DNA of 64,000 nt. It comes from Thermococcus sp. LS1. Its GTDB lineage: Archaea; Methanobacteriota_B; Thermococci; Thermococcales; Thermococcaceae. Below are positions 24,968 to 33,851 of the stretch, piece by piece. The stretch is taken from contig NZ_SNUJ01000001.1 of the NCBI RefSeq assembly GCF_012027395.1, positions 620,001 through 684,000 of the forward strand. The letters are read 5' to 3'. The position numbers and the translations under genes were made by a program. Every line of letters begins with the position of its first letter. Position 1 is the stretch's first letter. The notes beneath the pieces were generated by a model that worked only from the letters and a program-made list of their open reading frames with translations, did not search any database and was not told where the DNA came from.

Positions 24968-24999
24968 CTCAAAACCCTCCAGAAATGATCTTTACGATA

Positions 25000-25394
25000 G
25001 ACTAACCCAGAATAGGGGGATTCAAGCAAGGGCCACGTAACGGGCGAAGCGAAGGATAAAACACTCCCCCCTCATGGGCATCGGGGCAAAATTGGGAACT
25101 TTCCTTATAAGGTTTTTGGATGGGAAGCGCTACGCGTCTCTCATTTTCCAAACGTTCCCTCCTGATTTTGGCTTGCTGGAGACTAGTGGAGAGAAGTGTG
25201 CCCTCCCCGACCGACCCCAGGTCACTTCTCCCAGGGGCGTGAGGGGGAGGGCGCGGTGATGATTATCTCTCTAGAGAATTTAAACCTCACGGAGAACTGG
25301 GTGACGTGAAGAGCACGGTGAGAATTGGGGGGTCCTCTAGAGGCTTGTTTACTTGGCTTGTGTCAAAAGAGGGGATTAGAAAATCGAAAGGGGC
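25000..25394. other. Long intergenic region with GC-rich structured segment
   Basis: About 395 bases between ileS and the next minus-strand gene, with no convincing coding frame. TATA-like CTTATAAGG (25104-25112) and TTTAAATT (25277-25284, better read on the minus strand) are present, plus the perfect palindromes TCTCTAGAGA (25268-25277) and CCTCTAGAGG (25333-25342). The centre holds interleaved complementary segments, listed separately. Confidence 0.5.
25191..25254. ncRNA. Possible pseudoknotted RNA element
   Basis: Two interleaved stems: GAGAAGTG (25191-25198) pairs with CACTTCTC (25223-25230), and GTGCCCTCCCC (25198-25208) pairs with GGGGAGGGCGC (25244-25254; 11 pairs, one a G-T wobble on the plus strand). 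The order 5'-5'-3'-3' is that of an H-type pseudoknot or of two competing hairpins. Strand is uncertain: the wobble favours plus, while a minus-strand TATA at 25277-25284 would place a transcription start almost exactly at 25254. It could be a separate RNA or part of a long ileS leader. Confidence 0.4.
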
Positions 25395-25769
25395 TTACTC
25401 CGTCTTCACCTGCCTCTCTTCCTCCGGCTCGCCCTTTCTCCTGCTCTCATTCTTGATGACCTGGATGACGTAGTCTATGAACTTCCTGACCTCTTCGAGG
25501 TCTTCTTCGGGGATGTCCTGGATCTTCTTGTTCTTCGTCTTGTATGTGAGGAGCTTGAGGAGTGCGAGCCTGCCCAGTGCAGTCCTGGTGCTTATCTCCC
25601 CCTCCTTCCAGTCGCGCCAGATGGCGTTGGCTATTCCATAGAACTCGGGGATGCTGTCCAGTCCGGGATCTCCGACATCGAGGACTTCCTTACCCAGATA
25701 CTTGTAGCGCTTCTCCTTCTCTTCCTTTGAGAACTCCTTCGTTTTCTCCTTAATGTACGCGTGGACCAT
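25395..25769 (-). CDS. Hypothetical Thermococcales protein
   Basis: 124-residue, highly charged, predicted all-helical cytoplasmic protein; no recognised domain. Lysine/glutamate-rich ends frame a central part with GIANAIWRDWKEG. ATG at 25769 is preferred to the in-frame GTG (25778) and ATG (25775) because those lie inside or directly against the GGAGGTG ribosome site. It stands alone between ileS and an EamA transporter. Confidence 0.7.
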   Translation of the reverse strand: MVHAYIKEKTKEFSKEEKEKRYKYLGKEVLDVGDPGLDSIPEFYGIANAIWRDWKEGEISTRTALGRLALLKLLTYKTKNKKIQDIPEEDLEEVRKFIDYVIQVIKNESRRKGEPEEERQVKTE

Positions 25770-25832
25770 CTTCATCACCTCCAGAAGGGGATACGTGAAA
25801 GAATTTATTAACCTTTTGTTGGTAAATACTTC

Positions 25833-26663
25833 TCAGCTCTCTTTTCTGACCTCGTTCCATATGCCTGCCATAATCAGCGCCGCGCCGAGGTAGCCTTTTG
25901 GGCTGAGCACTTCCCGTATCGTGAGGAAAGCCGCTATATGGCCGAAAATGGGCTCTGCGGAGTATATGAGGGCTGCCCGATGGGCCTTGGTGTTCCTCTG
26001 GTGCTTTACCTGGAGGGTGAACGCTATTACCGTCGCGAATACGGCGGTGTAGAGGACACCCAGCCAGGGCATTGGGTCCCTTGGAACCACCAAGGGCTCA
26101 AAGAGCAGAGCAAAAGCTAACGAGAAAACGAAGTTCCAGAGTATCTGCCAGAAAGCCAAGCTGAGATAGTCCTTCTTTCCAAAGCGCTGAACGAGGACTA
26201 TCTGAAAGGCAAAGCTCAGAGCGCAGAGGACGGTGAGCAGATCACCGTAGTTAAAGTTCAGACTGGCCCCGGATATGAGATAAAGGCCGGTCAGCGCCAC
26301 GATCAGGGAAAGAACGTCCCGCCCCTTCAACCTGTCTCCGAGCAGGAAGTAGGCTATAAACGGCGTGAAGACGACATAGAGCGACGTTATGAATGCCGAG
26401 TTCGATGCCGTCGTGTACTTCAGACCGACTATCTGGAAGCCGTGGCCGAAGACGAGGGTTAGACCGAGGATGAAGCCTTCTTTCAGAGTCTCCTTCCTGA
26501 GAATCCGCGAGCGGAAGAGAATGAGCATCAGGAGGGAAGCTACGCCGAAGCGGTAGGCCAGAAACAGTATGGGTGGCAGGTAATCGAGGCTAACTTTCAT
26601 TGCAGGAAATGTGAAGCCCCATATTGCAGTGATGCCTAAAAGGATAAGCTCGGAGCGGTTCAT
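25833..26663 (-). CDS. EamA/DMT-family transporter
   Basis: 276-residue membrane protein with about ten helices arranged as two EamA repeats, typical of the drug/metabolite transporter superfamily (exporters of amino acids or other small metabolites; substrate unknown). The ATG at 26663 (MNRSELILLG) is chosen although the frame is open further upstream: on the minus strand a TATA box CTTATAAAT (about 26684-26693) lies the right distance away for a nearly leaderless transcript starting at this codon. Confidence 0.85.
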   Translation of the reverse strand: MNRSELILLGITAIWGFTFPAMKVSLDYLPPILFLAYRFGVASLLMLILFRSRILRKETLKEGFILGLTLVFGHGFQIVGLKYTTASNSAFITSLYVVFTPFIAYFLLGDRLKGRDVLSLIVALTGLYLISGASLNFNYGDLLTVLCALSFAFQIVLVQRFGKKDYLSLAFWQILWNFVFSLAFALLFEPLVVPRDPMPWLGVLYTAVFATVIAFTLQVKHQRNTKAHRAALIYSAEPIFGHIAAFLTIREVLSPKGYLGAALIMAGIWNEVRKES

Positions 26664-26778
26664 CGCAGGTTTATCATGTTCGACATTTATAAGGACTTCT
26701 GCTTGTATAAATGCCAATCTGAGCGTTTTCACAAGAGTTATATAGTTTGGGTTCCACTTTTGATATCAGGTGTTCCAG

Positions 26779-27309
26779 ATGAGTGACGCTGTGTCCGATG
26801 AGAGGATGTGGATACTAATAACTCCCGACAAGTGCAGCGGATGCAGGCTCTGCGAAGTGGCCTGCTCACTCGAGCACGAGGGTGTAATATGGCCAGAGGC
26901 ATCGCGCATAAGGATTTTTGAGGAATTCCCAGGCGTTAACGTCCCACATACCTGCGTCCAGTGTCCTGACTATCCGTGCGTAAACTCATGCAACTTCGGA
27001 GCCCTGAGCGTTGATGAGAAAACAGGGGCCGTTCTCGTGGACGAGGATAAGTGCACCGGATGCGGCGCATGTGTCTTGGCATGTCCGGGCAATGTCCCAA
27101 GGATTCCTGCCGGCAAGGAAAGCGTCGTTATCTGCGATCTATGCGGAGGCAACCCCAAGTGCGTGGAAGTCTGCCATGAGGCCGGCCACGACGCCCTAAA
27201 ACTCATTAGGGGCAACTACCGTTCAATATACAGGACGTTCGCAAAGGATCCGCTCGAAAAGACCGACGATTTGGCGAGGAAGCTCTACGGGGAGGAGCTG
27301 ATGGGGTGA
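26779..27309 (+). CDS. Polyferredoxin-type electron-transfer subunit for tungsten oxidoreductase
   Basis: 176-residue protein with sixteen cysteines in four clusters (CSGCRLCEVAC, CVQCPDYPCVNSC, CTGCGACVLAC, CDLCGGNPKCVEVC), predicted to bind four [4Fe-4S] clusters like the small subunits of DMSO-reductase-type enzymes. It lies four bases upstream of the tungsten oxidoreductase gene, so it probably takes electrons from that enzyme to ferredoxin or another acceptor. ATG 26779 follows AGGTG at proper spacing; an upstream GTG overlaps that site. A TATA-like TTATATAG lies about 40 bases upstream. Confidence 0.88.
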   Translation: MSDAVSDERMWILITPDKCSGCRLCEVACSLEHEGVIWPEASRIRIFEEFPGVNVPHTCVQCPDYPCVNSCNFGALSVDEKTGAVLVDEDKCTGCGACVLACPGNVPRIPAGKESVVICDLCGGNPKCVEVCHEAGHDALKLIRGNYRSIYRTFAKDPLEKTDDLARKLYGEELMG

Positions 27310-27313
27310 TACC

Positions 27314-29185
27314 ATGTACGGCTACACCGGAAAGCTCTTAGACGTTGATTTGAGCAGGGAGAGCGTGAAGGTAGTTGAGCTCGATGAAGATATGAGGAAG
27401 TTCTACGGAGGCAGGGGGCTGGGGGTTTACATCCTGTGGAAGGAGCTCGGTAAGGACTGGGAAAATATCGACCCCCTTGGCGAGGAAAACCTCCTGCTCA
27501 TCCTCACGGGCCCCCTGACGGGATACTATCCGGGCATGAAGACGGCGGTTGTTTCGAAATCGCCCGAGAGCAACGGCGTTGTGGGGAGCGTCCTGAGCAG
27601 CGAGGTTGGACTGGAGCTGAAAACAGCCGGCTACGACGGGATAATCATCAGGGGAAGGGCAAAGAGCCCGGTATATCTCTTCGTGAACGATGATACCGTT
27701 GAAATCCGTGATGCTTCCAAGTACTGGGGCATGGGTGGAGTAGAGCTTCATAAAACTCTTCTCAGGGAAGTTCACGAGGAGATAAGGAAGAAAGAGAAGC
27801 TCAAGGGAATCCCGAAGGAGCCCGCCATGATGTACATTGGGAAGGGTGGGGAGAACAAAGTCCGCTTCGCCGCGATAATGGCAAAGATGATGCACGCCGC
27901 TGGCTACGGTGGCTTTGGGGCGGTGATGGGCAGCAAGAACCTGAAGGCAGTTATTGTTAAGGGGAGCAAGGCCCTCCCGGAGGTCTATGACAGGGATAAA
28001 ATCAAGACCATGCTGAGGGAATTCTGGAGTGAGCTGTTCCAGATGACAACCTTCAGGGAGTGGGGCACCGGATCTGGCGGCTACAGCGTAGGAAAGGACC
28101 GCTCGAGCCAGCCGGTAAGGAACTGGCAGGAAGAGTACCATGACGACGAGAGGATAAGCGTGGTAAACTTCGAGAACAAGGCCTGGGTGAAGAAGTACTG
28201 GGCCGACTACGGCTGTCCCGTTAACTGCATGAAGATTTCATACCTCCGCTACGGGCCGTATAAGGGAGCCATCACAGACGCCCCGGACTACGAGCTGATG
28301 GCCTACATGGGGACCAACCTCGGCATCTTCGAGCCCGAAAAGATAGTCTACCTCTCCTACCTAGTGGATGAGCTCGGGCTCGATGGAATAAACGCCGGCA
28401 ACGTCCTCGGCTTTGCTGCCGAGCTCTACCAGAGAGGCATCCTCACGGAGGAGGACATCGGCTTCAGGCTTGAGTGGGGCGACGAAAAGGCCTTTGCAAA
28501 GCTCTTAGAGCTCATAGTCGAGAGGAAGGGCATCGGTGAAATCCTCGCGGAGGGAACCTACCGCGCGGCGCTTAAGATAAGCGAGATGAAGGGGGTTGAT
28601 GCCACGAAGTACGCGGTTCACGTCAAGGGGATAGGCGTCGGTGCCCATGGGGTTAGGAGCGATCTCGACTACACCAAGGATATAAGCTACGCAGTCTCCG
28701 TTCAGGGAGGCGACCACACCGCGACGGCTGGCCTTCCGGCGAGGAGCTACGAGGGTGAGCTCGTGAATGCCTTCTACGACTCTGCAGTGGTCTGTATGTT
28801 CGTCACCAAGCCGGGCTTTGAGAGGATCATAGAATTTGGAAACGCGGTTACTGGCTTTGAGCTCACTCCCGAAAAGTGGTTCAACGAGACCGGCCTGAGG
28901 ATAATCCACCTCCAGAGGATTCTGCTCCTTCTTGGCGGCCCCGACACCTACTGGGACCCGAGGAGGGATGACGACAATCCACAGCGCTTCTACGAGCCCC
29001 TGCCGAGCGGTCCTGTTAAAGGCAAGGTCCCAAGCAGGGAGGAGATACGCGCGAAGGTGAAACAATACTACGATGAGGTCGGCTACGACGAGCACGGCAT
29101 TCCGAAGGAAGAAATCCTCGAGGAGCTCGGCCTTGGCGAGGCAAAGCGCGAGGTTAAGCGCATAAAGAAGCGCCTCGGCCTCTAA
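27314..29185 (+). CDS. Tungsten aldehyde:ferredoxin oxidoreductase family, WOR4-like
   Basis: 623-residue AOR-family enzyme carrying a tungstopterin and one Fe-S cluster. N-terminal AOR domain with GPLTG and SKSPESNG segments; cluster ligands are predicted at C301, C305 and C494, but the position of the first cysteine of CX2CX3C is D298 (DYGCPVNC). Loss of one cysteine fits a [3Fe-4S] or Asp-ligated cluster, as I recall being reported for P. furiosus WOR4, which has nearly the same length. Co-transcribed with a polyferredoxin upstream and a MoaD-like protein downstream. The aldehyde substrate is unknown. Confidence 0.88.
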   Translation: MYGYTGKLLDVDLSRESVKVVELDEDMRKFYGGRGLGVYILWKELGKDWENIDPLGEENLLLILTGPLTGYYPGMKTAVVSKSPESNGVVGSVLSSEVGLELKTAGYDGIIIRGRAKSPVYLFVNDDTVEIRDASKYWGMGGVELHKTLLREVHEEIRKKEKLKGIPKEPAMMYIGKGGENKVRFAAIMAKMMHAAGYGGFGAVMGSKNLKAVIVKGSKALPEVYDRDKIKTMLREFWSELFQMTTFREWGTGSGGYSVGKDRSSQPVRNWQEEYHDDERISVVNFENKAWVKKYWADYGCPVNCMKISYLRYGPYKGAITDAPDYELMAYMGTNLGIFEPEKIVYLSYLVDELGLDGINAGNVLGFAAELYQRGILTEEDIGFRLEWGDEKAFAKLLELIVERKGIGEILAEGTYRAALKISEMKGVDATKYAVHVKGIGVGAHGVRSDLDYTKDISYAVSVQGGDHTATAGLPARSYEGELVNAFYDSAVVCMFVTKPGFERIIEFGNAVTGFELTPEKWFNETGLRIIHLQRILLLLGGPDTYWDPRRDDDNPQRFYEPLPSGPVKGKVPSREEIRAKVKQYYDEVGYDEHGIPKEEILEELGLGEAKREVKRIKKRLGL

Positions 29186-29209
29186 CCTTTATTTTTCGGA
29201 GGTGGTTCA

Positions 29210-29431
29210 ATGAAGGTCATGCTGGTTCTCTACGGCGAGGTGGCCCTTCGCTTCTCACCGCGGATGGAGCTTGATATTGGGGAAGGAACAACCGTAGGTG
29301 AGCTTCTGCGGGAACTAGGGATAAGCGCCGCCGAGCACCACATACTTGTGAATGAGAGGAAGGTCAATGAGGGTTACGTCTTGAAGGACGGCGACGTCGT
29401 TAAGCTCCTCCCTGTGGTCTATGGAGGGTGA
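29210..29431 (+). CDS. MoaD/ThiS-family sulfur carrier
   Basis: 73-residue ubiquitin-fold protein ending in the Gly-Gly needed for thiocarboxylate activation (VVYGG). MoaD-type proteins deliver sulfur for pyranopterin dithiolene synthesis. Its place 24 bases after a tungsten enzyme, behind GGAGGTGG, points to tungstopterin cofactor supply. The stop abuts the stop of the convergent gene with no gap. Confidence 0.85.
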   Translation: MKVMLVLYGEVALRFSPRMELDIGEGTTVGELLRELGISAAEHHILVNERKVNEGYVLKDGDVVKLLPVVYGG

Positions 29432-29740
29432 TTACTCCCCCGGCCCGTGGACGCAGGACATGTTCATTGCAAGGAGCATCTCGACGTAACCAGATTCTAG
29501 GTTCCCCTTTATCTTCTCCGCGAGTGCCTTGAACTCATCAAGCGTCAGTGGTCTCTTGGTTTTGAGCCATTTGATTTTTCCGTCGTTCTTATCAAGGACG
29601 ACTATCTCTCCATCCGCGATGAGCGGGACGTAGTTCATCTTGATTCCATACATCTCCTCGGCGAAGGCCATCTTGGCCCTGAGGAGCTCGAGATAGTTTG
29701 CCAGATCCTCTCCGAGAAGCTTTCTAAATTCCTTCTCCAT
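29432..29740 (-). CDS. Hypothetical protein
   Basis: 102-residue cytoplasmic protein of unknown function. It begins MEKEFRKLLGEDLANYLEL, has a beta-strand centre (PLIADGEIVVLDKNDGKI) and ends with a Cys-His pair (CVHGPGE). The minus-strand leader GGGAGGATGGAG gives a good ribosome site. It is convergent with the MoaD-like gene. No family recognised. Confidence 0.7.
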   Translation of the reverse strand: MEKEFRKLLGEDLANYLELLRAKMAFAEEMYGIKMNYVPLIADGEIVVLDKNDGKIKWLKTKRPLTLDEFKALAEKIKGNLESGYVEMLLAMNMSCVHGPGE

Positions 29741-29868
29741 CCTCCCACCGGGCTTAGTTGGATGCTCAGATTTATTAACTTATCGGCCAGATATGGGTAG
29801 AAATAATCTCTAAAGAGCACTCCCGAAAGGGCAATAAACCTCAATGATGTATCACCCATGGTGAGACC

Positions 29869-31605
29869 ATGCGCCCGAAGTGTTTTATGAAGTACGCCCA
29901 CCACTTCCATGCCTACCAGCCTGGTGATATGGTTTATGTCAGGGACGGTGATGGGAGTAAGCCAATAGAGTACGAAGAGCGCAAGAGTCCGGTCGCCATA
30001 AAAATCCGTGGGGAGGAAGTCAGGGGCGAGAACTGGACGAGGGCAATGCTCTATTCCTACGAACACATAGCCGATACACTCTCGCGGATGAAGGGAATAA
30101 GCATAGACATTGAGCCGTTCACCTTTCTAATGCTCCTCCGCTACCACAGGAAGGCCTTCGAGGAGACGGTTTTCCTCCTGGAGAAGTTTGACGCTGTTCC
30201 GACCACACCCTTCCATCCAATCGTCCCGCACCTCGACGAGTTCGAGCAGCGGATTCTGGCGAGGGTTTCCTTTGACTTCTACGCTCCACTTACAGGCAAC
30301 AAGCCTGTCGTTGGCTACTGGCTTCCCGAGGCTGTCATAACACGGAGGAGCGCCGAGATAGTCGAGTCCTCAACGGACAAAAGGCTCGTCTTCCTCCTCG
30401 ACGAGAGGCAGCTCCTCTACGACTTCCCTCAGGCCAAATACTCCTGCAACCGCTATTCTAACTCCTTTGTCTTCGGTCGCGAGTGGGGACTGAGCGATGC
30501 CTTCGCCTTTAACACCCTCGACGTCCCGGGACTGATAGAGGGAACCCTCGGACGGCGGGACGACTATAAGGAGAGCTTGGGAGTTCCGTACTTAGTTTTC
30601 ACTGCCAGCGACCTTGAGAGCCTCCTCGGAAATCCGGCCCAGCTCGACCGCTTCACAGCATGGATGGAGGGTCTCGAAGGGAATGGTGTCGAGAGAGTCT
30701 CTGCCATGGAGTTCGTTAAGAAAAAGCTCACTGGTGAGTTCAAGCGCCTCGAGGGAGAATGCGAGTTTGAGATGGGTGTCAAGGACTACTCGGCTTGGAG
30801 CGACTACTTCGACTTAAGCCTCGACGGAAAGACGAGCGATTCAAGGTGGCTGGGCTACAGAAGGGCCGATGGAAAGGTCTTTGCCCGCGAGGTGGAGGGG
30901 AGGAGGATAAGCCAGCTCTGGAAGGTCGCCTTCACGCGCCTTTTTGAGGAGCTAAACAGGATCGTGAGATTGGGCGTGCTTGAAGGTTTGAAGGATTTCA
31001 ACGCCAACGCCGAGGAGTTCCTCGTGAGATACGCGAGGATTTTCTTCAAGGATTACTATGACTACTTTGGCATTGAAACTTCAATGGACTACGTCCTCGA
31101 GCCAGCGAACGGCGAGAAGAAGGCCCTGAAGCTTGGAAGGATATACTACCTGATGCTCCTGGCGAACCACTCATGTCCGCGCTTTTGGGAGAACCTCGAC
31201 ACGCGCGTGGCCTTCGGCAACGTCTCTGTAATGGCGAAGGCCCTCATCGAGCTTATGGATTACTTCAACGACGAGAGGATGAACATCTTCGTCGAGGCCT
31301 ACCTGAAGCTCCTGAACTTCGGTAGACTCTACCACCTTTGGGACCTCGGCTCATTACCTGCTCTCGAAGGCTGGGAAACGAGCGAGAAAGCGTGGAATAG
31401 CGCGCTGAAGCCGGAGGTACCTAACAGCGGCTACAACGTGGTGACGAGGGCCGCCCTCTACGTCGGAAAGAGGGACATGAAGGGAGAGCTTAAGGCCCTG
31501 ATCGGGCCCTACAACCTCGAGTGGGCCGTTGCCGACACTGGTCACATCCCTGGTGAGAGGCACGGACACTGGGAGAACCCGGGGTGGTGCGAGCACAGAA
31601 ACTGA
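29869..31605 (+). CDS. GH57-family glycoside hydrolase-like protein
   Basis: 578-residue protein without signal peptide. The start AHHFHAYQPGD resembles the first conserved GH57 motif (HQHQPY type), and helical C-terminal sections follow, but the catalytic Glu and Asp motifs cannot be assigned by eye. It may be an intracellular alpha-glucan- or galactoside-active enzyme. A GGTGAG site precedes the ATG. It stands alone on the plus strand. Confidence 0.72.
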   Translation: MRPKCFMKYAHHFHAYQPGDMVYVRDGDGSKPIEYEERKSPVAIKIRGEEVRGENWTRAMLYSYEHIADTLSRMKGISIDIEPFTFLMLLRYHRKAFEETVFLLEKFDAVPTTPFHPIVPHLDEFEQRILARVSFDFYAPLTGNKPVVGYWLPEAVITRRSAEIVESSTDKRLVFLLDERQLLYDFPQAKYSCNRYSNSFVFGREWGLSDAFAFNTLDVPGLIEGTLGRRDDYKESLGVPYLVFTASDLESLLGNPAQLDRFTAWMEGLEGNGVERVSAMEFVKKKLTGEFKRLEGECEFEMGVKDYSAWSDYFDLSLDGKTSDSRWLGYRRADGKVFAREVEGRRISQLWKVAFTRLFEELNRIVRLGVLEGLKDFNANAEEFLVRYARIFFKDYYDYFGIETSMDYVLEPANGEKKALKLGRIYYLMLLANHSCPRFWENLDTRVAFGNVSVMAKALIELMDYFNDERMNIFVEAYLKLLNFGRLYHLWDLGSLPALEGWETSEKAWNSALKPEVPNSGYNVVTRAALYVGKRDMKGELKALIGPYNLEWAVADTGHIPGERHGHWENPGWCEHRN

Positions 31606-31734
31606 ATATTCTGACTTCAAATTTTCTTTATTGACGCAAGCAATGCCAAAACACGGTGATGCCGTGGGTGCAATCATGGAAACCGAGAAGGAGGTTGGCA
31701 AAAGAAAACTGCTTCCTTCATAAGGTGGTGCTGA

Positions 31735-31878
31735 GTGAAGGAGTCCAAGTCCTCTAGAGAGAACTCTTTCATACTGGGGCTGATATCTGGAACTCTGAAT
31801 GGGGAGGAGTATTTGAAGTTGAAACGAATACTGGAAGAGATTGAAAAGCTGTTCGATGAACGGGAGCTTCGGCCTTAG
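31735..31878 (+). CDS. Possible 47-residue small protein
   Basis: GTG start with an AGGTGGTGCTGA ribosome site; the product is charged and mainly helical (ENSFILGLISGTLNGEEYLKLKRILEEIEKLF). A 26-codon frame with ATG (31643-31723) ends just before it and may be translated with it. The stop overlaps the CCA-adding enzyme stop by four bases, convergently. Amino-acid composition looks coding, but no family is recognised, and it could be a remnant. Confidence 0.4.
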   Translation: MKESKSSRENSFILGLISGTLNGEEYLKLKRILEEIEKLFDERELRP

Positions 31879-33239
31879 CCCTTTAAATCCCACTTTTTCC
31901 TGCTCAGGAAGAGGTATGCCTCCCTCTCGAGCTCCCCTGGAACGTAATCCACCAGAATATCAGCGGAGTGGATGAACTCTCTTACTTGCTTGCCTAGGGC
32001 AACTTGATTCTTCTCCAGGAGCTCTACGATGACGTCGACGATGCTCTCCTTAACCCTCTTTTCCGCATACAGCCTCTTTCCAATCAGCCAGACCCTCTCG
32101 TTCTTCCGGTAGAAGTCCCAGCCCCTCTCAGTGAAGAACTCCGGGCCGGGTTTTATGGTTATCTTCTCGCGCACTATTCTGTCCAGCTCCAGCATGATGA
32201 ACGCTTCCTCCCCAACGTAGCCGTAGTCCCAGCCGAGAACCCTGAAGTTCTCCCTGCCCAACGCTTTCTCGAAGCCTTTGGCACTCCTCTCCAGCTGCGG
32301 GAGGATCAGGTCATCAACAAGCTGGGGCTTTTTGAAGAGGAGCGTGACAAGGTGTGTTCCCTTCCTTCTGAGCTCTCCGAGGTAGTTCTCTCCCGCGCTC
32401 TCCGTCGGGAAGAAAAACTCTACGAGGGGCTCTTCCAGAAATTGATGGGCCTTGAAGTAGAACCTCCCGAACTTCTCCCAGCCCAGATTTGCAGCGACGT
32501 TCCTCCTCGGGTCAACGGGATCTATGACGATGAGCGGCTTGTCCCCTTCAGCTTCCCTCTTAATGGTCTTCATGGCTATTTCTGGCTCACTCTTGAGCCA
32601 GCCGGCGGGGTCTATTATCTTCTGCCTCAGCATGAAGTCGGCCTTCTCCAGAACGTCCAAGAATGAGCCGTACTTGATAATCAGGATTTCGGCAAGGTAG
32701 CCCGAAAAGCCTCTCACGTAAATCTCGCTGCCGTAGGCGTTTATTCCCTTGAGGAAGCGCTTCAAAAGCCTGACATCGTCGTTTCTGCCGTTGAGGTTTT
32801 CAAGCACCCACTTCGTGTGGAGTATGGAGCGGTCAACTGCCGTTCTGACGTCCTTCCAGCTCTCGACGTCGTAGCAAGGGACTAGATCAACCTTAACCCC
32901 TTTATAGCGGGCTCTCACGTAGGGGTGCTCCGCGTAGGCAACTTCGTAGTTATCGAGCCTCTCCGCTATGGCCTTACCGAGCTCAAGGCCCTTCCCGCGG
33001 AGCTCTTCGAGGGGAGTGTCGAGGGGAAAGGCCAGGAAGAGGTCAACGTCGTGGTCACCGGCGAGGTAGGTGTCCTTGGCGAGGGAGCCAACGAAATAAT
33101 GTTTAACGTCAAGGCCGAGCTCTTCGGCCCTTCCGCGGGCTATGTTCTCGATCTCCCGCATTAGGCCCTCAACAAAAGCCCTCTCCTCCTCGTTCGGCCT
33201 GATTCTGGTGAGGACCTCTCCGATAACTTCTTGAACCAT
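31875..33239 (-). CDS. cca: CCA-adding tRNA nucleotidyltransferase, archaeal class I
   Basis: 454-residue enzyme that adds or repairs the 3' CCA of tRNA. It has the nucleotidyltransferase motif GSLAKDTYLAGDHDVDLFL (about residues 49-67, catalytic Asp pair in DHDVDLF) and the archaeal tail and body domains. The ATG at 33239 gives an eight-base spacing to GGAG; ATG 33245 and GTG 33248 are too close to it. It overlaps or abuts the upstream thpR gene, so the two RNA-repair genes are translated together. Confidence 0.93.
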   Translation of the reverse strand: MVQEVIGEVLTRIRPNEEERAFVEGLMREIENIARGRAEELGLDVKHYFVGSLAKDTYLAGDHDVDLFLAFPLDTPLEELRGKGLELGKAIAERLDNYEVAYAEHPYVRARYKGVKVDLVPCYDVESWKDVRTAVDRSILHTKWVLENLNGRNDDVRLLKRFLKGINAYGSEIYVRGFSGYLAEILIIKYGSFLDVLEKADFMLRQKIIDPAGWLKSEPEIAMKTIKREAEGDKPLIVIDPVDPRRNVAANLGWEKFGRFYFKAHQFLEEPLVEFFFPTESAGENYLGELRRKGTHLVTLLFKKPQLVDDLILPQLERSAKGFEKALGRENFRVLGWDYGYVGEEAFIMLELDRIVREKITIKPGPEFFTERGWDFYRKNERVWLIGKRLYAEKRVKESIVDVIVELLEKNQVALGKQVREFIHSADILVDYVPGELEREAYLFLSRKKWDLKG

Positions 33240-33244
33240 CACCA

Positions 33245-33799
33245 TCACTCCGCCAGCTCGAACCTCGCCACGGTCTCGTAAATCGGGCCCTTGGGAGTGA
33301 GCGTGCTCTTCTTCAGTTCTATAGCCTCGACCTCAAACTCCCCGAAGTCCTCGTTGGCGAGGTCTTTGAGCGCCATCGCCAGCTCCAGCTTGTCCCTCAC
33401 GAACTTGACGCGGCCGATTGTGATGTGGGCGACGAAGTCCTTATCCTTCTTGAAGCCCAGCCTTCTCATGGCCTTTTCTACGTCCTGGGCTATCGCCTTT
33501 ATGCCCTCGTCGTTCTCTATTCCCGCCCAGATGACGCGGACGTAGTTCGGGTTGGGGAAGAGGCCGATGCCCTTGACCCTAACGCGGTGCTTCTTGTGCT
33601 TCTTCGCTATTTCTGCCAAAGCCCCCTTCACTTCCTCGGCAGTTGCCTCGTCGATCTCGCCGAGGAACTTGAGCGTGACGTGGAAGTTCTCCCTCTCGAC
33701 GAACTTTATTTTGGCGGACTTGTTACCTATTCTCTCCTGGGCCTTCAGAAGGTTGTCGCGAACCTCATCGCTGACATCTATCGCTATGAACGCCCTCAT
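33245..33799 (-). CDS. thpR: RNA 2',3'-cyclic phosphodiesterase ThpR
   Basis: 184-residue 2H phosphoesterase with the two catalytic HxT motifs HVTLKFLG (about residues 40-47) and HITIGRVK (about 125-132). It opens 2',3'-cyclic phosphates in RNA (earlier called 2'-5' RNA ligase). ATG 33799 begins [11 protein letters not shown], the usual family start, behind GGTGGTGTT; the longer frame upstream is rejected. It forms an operon with cca. Confidence 0.92.
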   Translation of the reverse strand: MRAFIAIDVSDEVRDNLLKAQERIGNKSAKIKFVERENFHVTLKFLGEIDEATAEEVKGALAEIAKKHKKHRVRVKGIGLFPNPNYVRVIWAGIENDEGIKAIAQDVEKAMRRLGFKKDKDFVAHITIGRVKFVRDKLELAMALKDLANEDFGEFEVEAIELKKSTLTPKGPIYETVARFELAE

Positions 33800-33851
33800 A
33801 ACACCACCGAGAAAAGTTGGGGGGGAGGAGGTTAAAGGGGTTGTGATGAAC

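Noticed and set aside
25021-25394. tRNA, C/D box or H/ACA RNA in the ileS upstream gap
   Set aside because: A GTGATGA string at about 25256 resembles a C box, but no D boxes or ACA tail at fitting distance, and no tRNA cloverleaf.
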